From Bacteroides stercorirosoris (GTDB lineage Bacteria; Bacteroidota; Bacteroidia; Bacteroidales; Bacteroidaceae), in assembly GCF_900142015.1 (NCBI RefSeq), contig NZ_FQZN01000019.1:59309-123308 (forward strand): 64,000 nt of DNA. The letters run 5' to 3'. Positions within the stretch are counted from its first letter, which is position 1, and every line of letters starts with the position of its first letter. Both the position numbers and the translations under genes were made by a program. Shown one piece after another: positions 25,983-34,155 of this stretch. The notes beneath the pieces were generated by a model. That model had not been told where the DNA came from. It made no database searches and saw only the letters and a list, made by a program, of their open reading frames with translations.

Positions 25983-27332
25983 ATGAAGAATTATATATTA
26001 GTAATGACATTGTTCCTCGCCGCTCATTTATACGGTCAGGAAATACCGTTACCAAAATCTTGTTTGCCACTGAACGGGACAAACTCCGAAGATATAATGT
26101 CGGATAAAGCAGTCGATATTTATGGAAAAGTTTATTCGTTGGCAGATCGTTTCGGTGCAAAAGGAAAAGCTATAGCCTTTGATCAGGCTAATAGCTACAT
26201 CACTGTCCCCATGCCTGCAACTGATGGGCAAGTGCGTCGTGAGGCTACGTTGACATATTGGATGCATGTAACAAAAGATTCTATTACCCAAGCGTTTTGG
26301 GCAACAGGCGGTGATGGCGAACTATTGCTCGGAATGAAGAAAAAGGGAATGAGGGCTGTACTGGACATTTATCATAAGGATAGCCGGCAGAATACTTTGC
26401 CGGACCAGCAATGGATGTGGAGTGATTCTAATTTTACTGAAGGTGATGGCTGGTATTTCGTTGCAATAGCCTATTCTGATGAAGGTACACACTTTTATTT
26501 AGGTACCCCCGCAGGGAAGATGACGGAATGCTATTCCGCCTTTACTCCTGATTGGAGTTTGGTTGCAGAGATATGTGTAGGTACGGTAGGGAATATCCCG
26601 GCTGCCGGAATGGATGATTTTAAAGTCTATGATGTGGCTTTGTCTAAAGAACAAGTTTCGGCATTATATCATTCTGAATCGCAACTCTGTGTGGGAAATG
26701 AATCATTGCTCAATGTAGAAACCGGTATTCCTCTTTATTCTTCCGCATGGTATTTTCATTGTGTGGGATTGAAAGAGACTTTCCGGTATGTTATGCAGAA
26801 TCAGGCTGATTTATCTTTTTTAGGTGCGGATGCCGGATATGCTCTGGCTATGACGCCCAAAGTGGAATCCAATTATCAACAGTGGGCTTTTTATCCTGTA
26901 AGTGATACGGCAAAAGGACGTATATTTACTATCAGCAATGCTGCAACCGGGATGAATTTGACTGATACGCGTGAAAATGTATTGCAACAGGTATCAGATA
27001 ATACTGATGCTCAAAAATGGTGTATGGGACAAGTTGGCGCAAATAATCAAACAAGAGGTAATATAAAGGAGAGTAATAAAATGATTCCTCTATATGAGGA
27101 AATCTACTTTGATAAAAGTGCGCAAGTCATCCGGGTTCATATAAATTTCCCCGAAGCGGAAAATGTGAAAATCCGACTTACTGATCTTAAAGGAGCATTG
27201 CTTCGTGAAATGTCTTTGGGCAATGTGATACTTTTGGATAAAAATATCCAGATACAAACAACCGGTATATACTTGGTTACAGTTGAATCGGATTCTTATA
27301 AAATAAACAGAAAAATAATTGCTAACTTCTAA
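25983..27332 (+). CDS. LamG-like surface protein with a T9SS-type C-terminal tail
   Basis: 449 residues. Signal peptide about 1-19 (AAHLYGQ). A LamG/concanavalin-type domain spans about 20-235 (YITVPMPATDGQVRREATLT; AAGMDDFKVYDVALSKEQVS). A middle part (about 245-350, with YQQWAFYPVSDTAKGR and DAQKWCMG) resembles a ricin-type beta-trefoil segment. The last 75 residues look like a Por-secretion/T9SS type A sorting domain (ENVKIRLTDLKGALLREMSL, TTGIYLVTVESDSYKINRKI). An AGGAGG at 25971-25976 precedes the ATG by 6 bases, a strong Shine-Dalgarno unusual for this genus. It is probably a surface binding protein of the operon. Confidence 0.72.
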   Translation: MKNYILVMTLFLAAHLYGQEIPLPKSCLPLNGTNSEDIMSDKAVDIYGKVYSLADRFGAKGKAIAFDQANSYITVPMPATDGQVRREATLTYWMHVTKDSITQAFWATGGDGELLLGMKKKGMRAVLDIYHKDSRQNTLPDQQWMWSDSNFTEGDGWYFVAIAYSDEGTHFYLGTPAGKMTECYSAFTPDWSLVAEICVGTVGNIPAAGMDDFKVYDVALSKEQVSALYHSESQLCVGNESLLNVETGIPLYSSAWYFHCVGLKETFRYVMQNQADLSFLGADAGYALAMTPKVESNYQQWAFYPVSDTAKGRIFTISNAATGMNLTDTRENVLQQVSDNTDAQKWCMGQVGANNQTRGNIKESNKMIPLYEEIYFDKSAQVIRVHINFPEAENVKIRLTDLKGALLREMSLGNVILLDKNIQIQTTGIYLVTVESDSYKINRKIIANF

Positions 27333-27343
27333 TTAAGATAATT

Positions 27344-28735
27344 ATGAAAATATCAAAATCATATCTGATACTAATTGTATTGCTTTTAGGATCATTGACA
27401 GGAAATAGTGTGTATGCTCAGTATGCTCCGGGTGCTCAACTTCCCGGACTTTCGGGTTCAGGGGATTATGATTGGCAGCGTGGTGATAAAGGGTTCCTAC
27501 GATATGTAGGTAACAGTTTATCTACCCCGATAGATAGACGCAGTTATTCTATTATAACGGGATGGCCTAACGAAGAGCGTTTCAGAGTGTCGGCAAATGG
27601 AACAACTTCTATTATTGGAGCTTCTGACGGCATGCCGGCATTGAATTTTTATAATTCTTGGCTTTATTATCTTGGCAGTATAGGTTTTCCGAATGAAGAG
27701 TTAACGATTAGCGGACTTAATGGAATTAGGATTAATCCCAGCAAACAAAATAAAATTTTTATAACAGCTGCTCAGACAACCGTATTTAATCCTTTACATT
27801 TGTCTCTGAAAGGTTTCTATGCGAATGAAGGGGTGACATTTAAGATGGGAAGAAATCAGGAGCCATTAATGAATTCAAGTATTGTTGATAAACGTTTACG
27901 TATCGGATCCAAAAGTGGAATTGGTTTTTGGGGAGATGGAAATGTAGAGATGAACGATGTGCCTAATTTAGGAGTGAGAGCTAATGGAACTGTATCTGTC
28001 TCTAATGCCATAACTATGTGTATTGGGCGGAATGGTGATCCTACTATTCAGGGAGAAGTAAATGGAAAATGGTTAAGGATAGGAGGAAAGAAGGGAGTTG
28101 CTTTTTGGGGAAATGGTAATGTGAGTAATGAAGATACCCCACATGTGTTGATCAAAGAAAACAGCTTGACGATAGGTCAAGTAACGAATTCTGGTTACGC
28201 CTTGAACGTAAGTGGAAGTATATATACAGAAAAGAATGGCATTAAAACGTATTTTGGAAGAGATTCGGACAATCAAAGTGCTTGGATTGGAACAGATTCG
28301 AAACACGGACTATATTTGGGCACTAATGGTAACAGTTGCTTGTATTTTGATGCAGATAGCAGAAATACTTATATTGGTATAATCGACACTTCTGTTAGTA
28401 AGATTCGTCAGGAACTTAAAACGAAATACGGTTTGTTTGTGGCCAAGGGAGTACTTTCGGAAGATTATGGTATTGGTCCGCAATCCTCCTGGTCTGACTT
28501 CGTGTTTAATAAAGATTACGCTTTGAGGACAATTCCGGAAGTGGAAGAGTTTATTTCCGAGAATAATCATCTGCCGGATGTACCTTCTGCCAAGCAAGTG
28601 GCTGAAGAAGGATATTCTCAACACGATATGAATAAGATATTGCTGCAGAAGATAGAGGAACTTACGCTCTATACCATTCAGCAGCAAAAAGAAATTCAAG
28701 AATTAAAAACAGAATTAAATAATTTGAAAAAATAA
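27344..28735 (+). CDS. Fibre-like exported protein with C-terminal coiled coil
   Basis: 463 residues with a signal peptide (about 1-25, GNSVYAQ). The body has recurring short Gly/Asn-rich beta units (WLRIGGKKGVAFWGNGNVS next to LRIGSKSGIGFWGDGNVE, each about 70 residues apart), as in trimeric fibres. The C-terminus has the HLPDVPSAKQVAEEGYS motif followed by a coiled coil (ILLQKIEELTLYTIQQQKEI and on to the end), a layout common to Bacteroidetes tail-fibre-like proteins. It lies between the LamG protein and a GDPD gene and may form a surface fibre presenting or trapping substrate. Confidence 0.65.
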   Translation: MKISKSYLILIVLLLGSLTGNSVYAQYAPGAQLPGLSGSGDYDWQRGDKGFLRYVGNSLSTPIDRRSYSIITGWPNEERFRVSANGTTSIIGASDGMPALNFYNSWLYYLGSIGFPNEELTISGLNGIRINPSKQNKIFITAAQTTVFNPLHLSLKGFYANEGVTFKMGRNQEPLMNSSIVDKRLRIGSKSGIGFWGDGNVEMNDVPNLGVRANGTVSVSNAITMCIGRNGDPTIQGEVNGKWLRIGGKKGVAFWGNGNVSNEDTPHVLIKENSLTIGQVTNSGYALNVSGSIYTEKNGIKTYFGRDSDNQSAWIGTDSKHGLYLGTNGNSCLYFDADSRNTYIGIIDTSVSKIRQELKTKYGLFVAKGVLSEDYGIGPQSSWSDFVFNKDYALRTIPEVEEFISENNHLPDVPSAKQVAEEGYSQHDMNKILLQKIEELTLYTIQQQKEIQELKTELNNLKK

Positions 28736-28740
28736 TCAGT

Positions 28741-29640
28741 ATGAAAAGATTTTTGCTTATAACGCTTTTATTATCAGTAGCATGGTCACTGTTTGCGCAG
28801 GACAAGGCACTCGCCATCCGTAACAATCTCCTGCAAGAAGGTAATAACTCGGTTCTTGTCGTGTCGCATCGTGCCGATTGGCGCAATGCCCCCGAGAACT
28901 CTCTTCAGGCAATCAGGAATTGTATCGAGATGGGAGTGGATATGGTGGAAATAGACTTGAAGAAAACCAAAGACGGACATTTGATTTTGATGCACGATAA
29001 AACCATTGATCGCACCACCACAGGCAAAGGGCGACCGGAGGACTATACATTGGAGGAGTTACGCAAATTCCGCCTGAGAAGCGGGGCGGGGCATCGGACG
29101 GCACACACTATTCCCACATTTGAAGAGGTGATGCAACTGTGCAAAGGCAAGATTATGGTAAATGTGGATAAAGGCTACGACTATTTTGATGAAGCCTATG
29201 CCATTCTCGAAAAGAGCGGTACGGCACAGCAGTGCATAATGAAGGCATCCTTACCTTACGAGAGAGTGAAAGCGGAACATGGTGATATACTCCGGAAAAT
29301 GATTTTCATGCCGGTGATAGCCTTAGATAAAGAAGGTGCCGAAGATATTATTGATGGTTATATGGCTCACATGAAGCCGGTGGCTTATGAACTTGTATTC
29401 AGTAAAGATACTTCTGAGATACAGCGGCTGATACAGAAAGTCCGTGCCAGTGGCGCTAAGATTTTCATCAATTCACTTTGGCCGGAATTATGCGGAGGGC
29501 ATGATGATGACCGTGCGGTGGAACAACAGCAACCGGATGAAAGTTGGGGATGGATAATCGATCAGGGAACAAAACTGATTCAAACCGACCGGCCTGTTCT
29601 TCTTATTGAGTATTTGAAGAAGAAAGGGCTTCATAACTAA
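28741..29640 (+). CDS. Exported glycerophosphodiester phosphodiesterase
   Basis: A 299-residue single-domain GDPD with a signal peptide (about 1-20, AWSLFAQ). Catalytic set: His43-Arg44 (VSHRADWRNAPENS), Glu70-x-Asp72 (VEIDLKKTKDG) and His85 (LMHDKT). It is clearly related to the GDPD half of the 9.1-kb fusion, sharing DRTTTGKG and PEDYTL. Its codon use looks more GC-rich than the preceding genes of the operon. The GlpT-type transporter follows 14 nt later, the classic GlpQ-GlpT partnership: hydrolysis to sn-glycerol-3-phosphate outside the cytoplasm, then uptake. Confidence 0.92.
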   Translation: MKRFLLITLLLSVAWSLFAQDKALAIRNNLLQEGNNSVLVVSHRADWRNAPENSLQAIRNCIEMGVDMVEIDLKKTKDGHLILMHDKTIDRTTTGKGRPEDYTLEELRKFRLRSGAGHRTAHTIPTFEEVMQLCKGKIMVNVDKGYDYFDEAYAILEKSGTAQQCIMKASLPYERVKAEHGDILRKMIFMPVIALDKEGAEDIIDGYMAHMKPVAYELVFSKDTSEIQRLIQKVRASGAKIFINSLWPELCGGHDDDRAVEQQQPDESWGWIIDQGTKLIQTDRPVLLIEYLKKKGLHN

Positions 29641-29654
29641 GTTTAGTAAACAGT

Positions 29655-31007
29655 ATGCTGAAACAGTTAATAAATTTCTACAGGGTTTCAACTCCGAAAC
29701 CCTGTAGCGGGGAGTCTTTGTCCGATACCAAAAGACGAATGAAGTTTCTGAAGTGGTCTACATTCCTTGCCGCTACCTTCGGTTATGGTATGTATTATGT
29801 CTGTCGTCTCAGTCTGAATGTCGTTAAAAAACCGATAGTTGAGGAAGGTATATTCTCGGAAACCGAGTTGGGAATTATCGGTGCCGTACTCTTCTTTACA
29901 TACGCTGTAGGGAAGTTTGCAAACGGATTCATTGCCGACCGTAGTAATATAAATCGCCTGATGACTACGGGATTGTTAGTGAGTGCGCTGGCAAACCTTT
30001 GCCTGGGATTTACAAATTCGTTCTTCTTGTTTGCCATTCTTTGGGGCATTAGCGGCTGGTTTCAGTCAATGGGTGCGGCATCGTGCGTCGTGGGGCTTTC
30101 ACGGTGGTTTTGTGACAAGGAGCGAGGTTCTTTCTATGGATTTTGGTCAGCCAGTCACAATATAGGAGAAGCCCTGACTTTTATTATTGTTGCTTCTATC
30201 GTAAGTGTTCTGGGCTGGCGGTATGGTTTTTTCGGTGCAGGAATGGTAGGAATTATCGGTGCACTGATTATATGGCGCTTTTTTCATGATACCCCGCAAA
30301 GTAAAGGACTTCCGGCTGTTAATCAACCAAAAGAAAAAGAAGAAATGAGTGCGGCCGAAGCGGCGGATTATAATAAAGCGCAGAAACAGGTGTTGTTGAT
30401 GCCTGCCATTTGGATATTGGCTTTGTCCAGCGCTTTCATGTATATCAGTCGTTATGCGGTGAACAGCTGGGGAGTGTTTTATCTGGAAGCGCAAAAGGGA
30501 TATTCCACTCTGGATGCCAACTTCATCATTTCCATCAATTCGGTATGTGGCATAGTGGGCACGGTATTTTCCGGGCTGATTTCCGATAAACTGTTCGGAG
30601 GACGGCGAAATGCGCCCGCTTTGATTTTTGGGTTGATGAATGTGGTTGCCTTATGTCTGTTCCTGCTCGTTCCCGGTACACACATTGGGGTGGATATATT
30701 GGCGATGATCTTATTTGGTTCCAGTATTGGGGTACTTCTCTGTTTTTTGGGTGGATTGATGGCTGTGGATATTGCTCCGCGCAATGCTTCAGGCGCAGCT
30801 CTGGGGGTAGTGGGAGTTGCCAGTTATATCGGTGCCGGCTTGCAGGATGTAATGAGCGGTCTGCTTATTGAAGGAAATAAGACTGTGGTAAATGGAAAGG
30901 ATTTTTATGACTTCACATATATCAATTGGTTTTGGATAGGGGCGGCAGTGTTGTCAGTGTTGTTGGCATTATTGGTCTGGAATGTTCGGAATAAAGAGCC
31001 TGAATAG
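29655..31007 (+). CDS. glpT: GlpT-type glycerol-3-phosphate/phosphate antiporter (MFS, OPA family)
   Basis: 450 residues with about 12 membrane segments. The two phosphate-binding arginines of organophosphate:phosphate antiporters are in place: MYYVCRLSLNVVKKP in helix 1 and FMYISRYAVNSWGVFYLEAQ in helix 7. The central loop (about 220-250) is Lys/Glu-rich. Members exchange cytoplasmic phosphate for an external phosphorylated metabolite. Position after five GDPD genes argues for glycerol-3-phosphate; hexose-6-phosphate (UhpT) is the main alternative. It ends the operon and supplies the inner-membrane step of the locus. Confidence 0.88.
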   Translation: MLKQLINFYRVSTPKPCSGESLSDTKRRMKFLKWSTFLAATFGYGMYYVCRLSLNVVKKPIVEEGIFSETELGIIGAVLFFTYAVGKFANGFIADRSNINRLMTTGLLVSALANLCLGFTNSFFLFAILWGISGWFQSMGAASCVVGLSRWFCDKERGSFYGFWSASHNIGEALTFIIVASIVSVLGWRYGFFGAGMVGIIGALIIWRFFHDTPQSKGLPAVNQPKEKEEMSAAEAADYNKAQKQVLLMPAIWILALSSAFMYISRYAVNSWGVFYLEAQKGYSTLDANFIISINSVCGIVGTVFSGLISDKLFGGRRNAPALIFGLMNVVALCLFLLVPGTHIGVDILAMILFGSSIGVLLCFLGGLMAVDIAPRNASGAALGVVGVASYIGAGLQDVMSGLLIEGNKTVVNGKDFYDFTYINWFWIGAAVLSVLLALLVWNVRNKEPE

Positions 31008-31041
31008 GCATTATTATATAAACTAAAACAATTAAAAAATT

Positions 31042-31403
31042 ATGGAATTAGAAGAATTGCGCGATGCACTGAAAATAGCCAGTGAACGTGAGTACACGCT
31101 CATTGAAGAGTTGCTGGTTAGTGTAGAGAAAAAAAAGTCTGCTCCGGCAGCTTCGGCAAGTAGAAAAGCATGATACACCTGCAAGGTTAGAGTATTACGG
31201 CCATCCGAAGGAGATTGCCAAAGTCATTGTAAAGTTGATAGAGCAAGGGTAGCTGCGTTACAGTGGAGAGGAAAATTATACACAGATTATCCGTTCGCTG
31301 GCTTCGGTGATAGATGTGGTAAATGTGGAGACGGGAAAGATTGTGAGCAGAGAGACGTTGCTGACGTATGTAAAGTGGATACGGGCGGGGGAATTGCTTG
31401 AGG
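31042..31403 (+). pseudogene. Decayed gene: small reading frame, frameshift and internal stop
   Basis: An ATG at 31042 opens 43 codons (MELEELRDALKIASEREYTL and on) that stop at 31173. A second frame continues from about 31150 through coding-like sequence (ARLEYYGHPKEIAKVIVKLI, then an in-frame TAG, then ENYTQIIRSLASVIDVVNVE and KIVSRETLLTYVKWIRAGEL). A run of eight A's lies near the join of the frames. I read this as one gene broken by a frameshift and a stop. I do not recognise the family. Confidence 0.5.
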
Positions 31404-31607
31404 ATGAATGTATCTCCTTTTATTTCTGTTTCAGAATTCGCTAAACAGTATTTTGGAAAATCGGCTTCATGGTTGCATCAACGGATTGATGGGAATGCTG
31501 TACACGGGAAAGTTGCTACATTTACCCCGGCTGAATTGAATACATTGGCTAATGCATTGAAAGATGTAGCTGGTAAATTAACGCATGCTGCTGCAGCTTT
31601 TGTGTAG
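31404..31607 (+). CDS. Small DUF5053-like protein
   Basis: 67 residues from the ATG at 31404; an in-frame TTG lies two codons earlier. The sequence (SEFAKQYFGKSASWLHQRID, then FTPAELNTLANALKDVAGKL) resembles the short DUF5053 proteins common in Bacteroides, which look like degenerate helix-turn-helix modules. It overlaps the end of the decayed gene and may itself be a leftover of it. Function unknown. Confidence 0.5.
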   Translation: MNVSPFISVSEFAKQYFGKSASWLHQRIDGNAVHGKVATFTPAELNTLANALKDVAGKLTHAAAAFV

Positions 31608-31657
31608 AGTGTCCTTGTTTTGAAGTAAAAGCGGAGTTTACGGATATAGGATAAATG

Positions 31658-31691
31658 AAGGCGGGGAGTAAAAAACTTCCCGCCTTTTTTT
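31658..31691 (+). terminator. Strong intrinsic terminator
   Basis: Stem AGGCGGGGAGT / ACTTCCCGCCT (one G-T wobble) with an A-rich loop, followed by seven T's. Confidence 0.85.
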
Positions 31692-31718
31692 GTGCTTACA
31701 GAAGTATTGTTACATTTG
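31689..31718 (+). promoter_or_regulatory. Promoter of the YD-repeat gene
   Basis: TTTG at 31689-31692, an 18-bp spacer and a perfect -7 box TACATTTG at 31711-31718. The expected start is about 25 bases before the ATG at 31749. This excludes an in-frame GTG at 31692 as the translation start. Confidence 0.55.
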
Positions 31719-31748
31719 TGGCAATATTACAGAAAAACACTATTGAAT

Positions 31749-33317
31749 ATGAGATACGAATCAATTTTCAGAGAGTATAAAATCCTTGTTTCTTTTTTGT
31801 TGCTGGCGGTTGTTCCGGCAGGGCTTCGTGGCGGAGATCATCCGAGGATTAAGAGTATACGCACAGTGGTCTACGAACCGATACTGAAGGACACTTCATG
31901 GGGGACGGGCAGGGTTGTGGATTACATCCAGTTTGTGAAGTATGACAGTAAAGGCCGGAAGGTGGTGGAGAACAGGTTGAAACCGGACGGCAGTCCGCTT
32001 GGCAAACTGGTGTATCGCTATAATGCGGACGGGCAGGTGGCGAGGGAAATCTATGCTACGGCCGACAAGGGAGTAAGCAACTGTTGGGACTATACATATG
32101 ATGCGAACGGGCATCTGAATTGCATTGTCACCATGGATGGGCAGGAAGATACGATTCAAATTTACTCCGCCCAATACAGTGAAGACGGCAAGGTGTTGAA
32201 GAAGTTAAACAATGACTATAAGAAAAAGGTGCTGCTTGGAAGGCAAGTGGTGTACGATAAGGATGGACACCCGGTGAAGGTAATTACAACGACTGGTTCG
32301 AATGGGGAAATGAGGTCGTTGAAAGACTCCGGGGTCGAGAGATGGGATACGACAGCTCTGAAAAGGGAAGGTATACGCTATCTGAGCAAATTGAGAGTCG
32401 TGAAAGATGACGAAAAGAAGAATCCCATAAGAAAAACGGATGAAGCCGGCAACTGGACGGAGAGATTTGAAGGTTGCGGAGAAGACGGTGAACCGAAATT
32501 CATTGTCTGCCGGGATATAGAATATGTCGACGGTGGAAATGATTGGGAGAAATTGCCCGTGCATGGTAAAGTGAAAAAGGTGCGGCAGACTTCGTATGTG
32601 GCTGTACCGAAAGGTCCGCAGGCTGTGGACAAGGGAGAGAAGAAAGGTTGTTTTTTTACCTGTGAGTTTGATGAGAACGGAAAGAAAACGAGGGAGGAAA
32701 TTTTTTCGGATACGGGAAAATCGCTGAAGAGCGTTCGGTATGAGTATGATGAAGAGGGACATTTGTCGAAAGAAAGCTATTATACTCCGGCAGGTGTGCT
32801 GACAGGGAGCAAGGATTATGCTTATGATAAGGAAGACCGCCTGAAGCATTGCTCGGTGTTGGATGATAAAGGAGAAATGGTGCGGAGAGACATTCTGCGT
32901 TATGATCTGGAAGATAATCCGGTGCGGGAAACCGGTTACAAGACGGACGGAACAAAATGCAGTGAATTCCGTTATATGTATGATTCCTATGGGCAACAGA
33001 TAGAGCGTCAAGTGCTCATTCAGCCCGAAGGGGAGGAACCGGTTTATCCTGTACGGAGAGCATATAATTTCCAGGGACGCGTTGTGGGAGAACAGTTTCT
33101 GCTGCCTCCCGGAACCGGAAGTAATACCTATACCTATAGATATAATGCGAAAGGTGAATTGATTTCCGGTACGGAACAGCTTGACGGGCAGCCGGAGGAA
33201 ACGAAGTACGTCTATAAGTTCCATAAAGACAACCGTGGCAACTGGAAAATCAGGATTAAATACGTGAATGACGTGCCTGTGGTGTACGAAGAGCGCGAGT
33301 ATGTATATTATGAATAA
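31749..33317 (+). CDS. Exported YD/RHS-like repeat protein
   Basis: About 522 residues. Start at the ATG at 31749 (MRYESIFREYKIL), giving a signal segment (LVSFLLLAVVPAGLRGG). The rest is a string of short tyrosine-aspartate repeats (KYDSKGRKVVE, RYNADGQVARE, EYDEEGHLSKESYY, AYDKEDRLKH, RYDLEDNPVRE, RYNAKGELIS), the pattern of RHS/YD beta-strand proteins. No toxin or protease domain follows. It is probably a surface or periplasmic beta-structured protein of unknown role. It stands alone between a terminator and the thioesterase gene 25 nt downstream. Confidence 0.7.
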   Translation: MRYESIFREYKILVSFLLLAVVPAGLRGGDHPRIKSIRTVVYEPILKDTSWGTGRVVDYIQFVKYDSKGRKVVENRLKPDGSPLGKLVYRYNADGQVAREIYATADKGVSNCWDYTYDANGHLNCIVTMDGQEDTIQIYSAQYSEDGKVLKKLNNDYKKKVLLGRQVVYDKDGHPVKVITTTGSNGEMRSLKDSGVERWDTTALKREGIRYLSKLRVVKDDEKKNPIRKTDEAGNWTERFEGCGEDGEPKFIVCRDIEYVDGGNDWEKLPVHGKVKKVRQTSYVAVPKGPQAVDKGEKKGCFFTCEFDENGKKTREEIFSDTGKSLKSVRYEYDEEGHLSKESYYTPAGVLTGSKDYAYDKEDRLKHCSVLDDKGEMVRRDILRYDLEDNPVRETGYKTDGTKCSEFRYMYDSYGQQIERQVLIQPEGEEPVYPVRRAYNFQGRVVGEQFLLPPGTGSNTYTYRYNAKGELISGTEQLDGQPEETKYVYKFHKDNRGNWKIRIKYVNDVPVVYEEREYVYYE

Positions 33318-33342
33318 GACTATATAAAAAAAGCGAGACTGT

Positions 33343-33834
33343 ATGAAGAAGATTATCAATCCGTGGAAAGACTTGGAAGGATACAACTGTTTCGGTTGTG
33401 CGCCTAATAATGAGGCTGGTGTGAAAATGGAGTTTTACGAGGATGGTGACGAGGTGGTGAGCATCTGGAAACCGCGTCCGGAATATCAAGGCTGGCTGAA
33501 TACGCTGCATGGTGGCATTCAGTCGGTGCTGCTGGATGAAATTTGCGGATGGGTGGTAGTGCGTAAGTTGCAGACAAGCGGGGTGACTTCGAAGATGGAG
33601 ACACGTTTCCGCAAACCGGTGTCGACTGCAGACTCGCATATCGTGTTGCGGGCTTCCATACGCGAGCAGAAGCGGAATATCGTGATTATTGATGCGAAAC
33701 TTTATAATGAAGCGGGAGAGGTGTGCTCGGAGGCGGTATGCACTTACTTCACTTTCCCGAAGGAGAAGGCGGAGCAGGAAATGCACTTTCATCACTGCGA
33801 TGTGGAGCCGGAAGAGATTTTGCCGCTGATTTGA
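33343..33834 (+). CDS. PaaI-family hotdog thioesterase
   Basis: 163 residues with the single hotdog fold of acyl-CoA thioesterases. Motifs: YNCFGCAPNNEAGVKMEF near the start and TLHGGIQSVLLDEICGW (about 51-67), the helix carrying the His-Gly-Gly and Asp/Glu active-site region. A strand follows (SKMETRFRKPVSTADSHIVL). It would hydrolyse an acyl- or aryl-CoA in the cytoplasm. The substrate is unclear. It may share the YD-repeat gene's transcript. Confidence 0.85.
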   Translation: MKKIINPWKDLEGYNCFGCAPNNEAGVKMEFYEDGDEVVSIWKPRPEYQGWLNTLHGGIQSVLLDEICGWVVVRKLQTSGVTSKMETRFRKPVSTADSHIVLRASIREQKRNIVIIDAKLYNEAGEVCSEAVCTYFTFPKEKAEQEMHFHHCDVEPEEILPLI

Positions 33835-33844
33835 TGATCTGAAT

Positions 33845-33924
33845 TTTCACCACAGATTACACAGATTCACACAGATATTTTTATTCTGATTATTCTGTGT
33901 GAATCTGTGTAATCTGTGGTGAAA
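33845..33924. repeat. Perfect 31-bp inverted repeat
   Basis: Arms 33845-33875 and 33894-33924 are exact reverse complements (starting TTTCACCACAGATTACACAG) around an 18-nt loop. The arm itself contains near-repeats of ACAGATT. It could end transcription of the thioesterase gene in both directions, but it lacks a T run and looks more like a dispersed palindromic unit. Confidence 0.8.
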
Positions 33925-33965
33925 CTAAGAAAATGATAGTAAAACGAAACTTTTTGTGATAATTC

Positions 33966-33997
33966 TTTGGAAGTTCCAAACGAATAGTTTACTTTTG
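33966..33997 (+). promoter_or_regulatory. Histidine operon promoter
   Basis: TTTG at 33966-33969, a 20-bp spacer and a perfect -7 box TACTTTTG at 33990-33997. The predicted start is near 34004, about 17 bases before the leader-peptide ATG. Confidence 0.7.
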
Positions 33998-34020
33998 TCG
34001 CATCAAAACAAAAGAATCGT

Positions 34021-34077
34021 ATGAAAAATATTGTTGCACATCATCACCATCATCATTACCTGACGAATAATCGGTAG
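34021..34077 (+). CDS. hisL: Histidine operon leader peptide
   Basis: An 18-codon reading frame, MKNIVAHHHHHHYLTNNR, with six consecutive His codons, placed between a strong promoter and an intrinsic terminator upstream of hisG. This is the classical layout of ribosome-mediated attenuation. Low charged tRNA-His would stall the ribosome on the His run and let the antiterminator form. The stop codon overlaps the segment (34070-34079) able to pair with the terminator's left arm. Confidence 0.9.
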   Translation: MKNIVAHHHHHHYLTNNR

Positions 34078-34118
34078 GCGTATGGTTGTATGTGCATAAT
34101 TGAAGATACAATGAATGA

Positions 34119-34155
34119 CGAGGCTTGCCGGATAATGGCAGGCCTCGTTTTTTTG
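34119..34155 (+). terminator. his attenuator terminator and competing antiterminator
   Basis: Stem CGAGGCTTGCC (34119-34129) with GGCAGGCCTCG (34137-34147), one G-T wobble, followed by TTTTTTTG. The left arm and loop (GCTTGCCGGAT, 34123-34133) can instead pair with ATCGGTAGGC at 34070-34079, with one bulged G and wobbles. That segment is covered by a ribosome that finishes the leader peptide but free when one stalls at the His codons. Confidence 0.85.

Noticed and set aside
32205..33386. Long minus-strand frame of about 390 codons over the YD-repeat gene
   Set aside because: It is the antisense of a GC-rich repeat gene; its translation is low-complexity and the plus strand has a signal peptide, repeats and a promoter.
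33343..33834. Possible link of the thioesterase to the glycerophosphodiester locus
   Set aside because: A strong terminator, a decayed gene and a separate promoter lie between them, so I see no support for a shared function.
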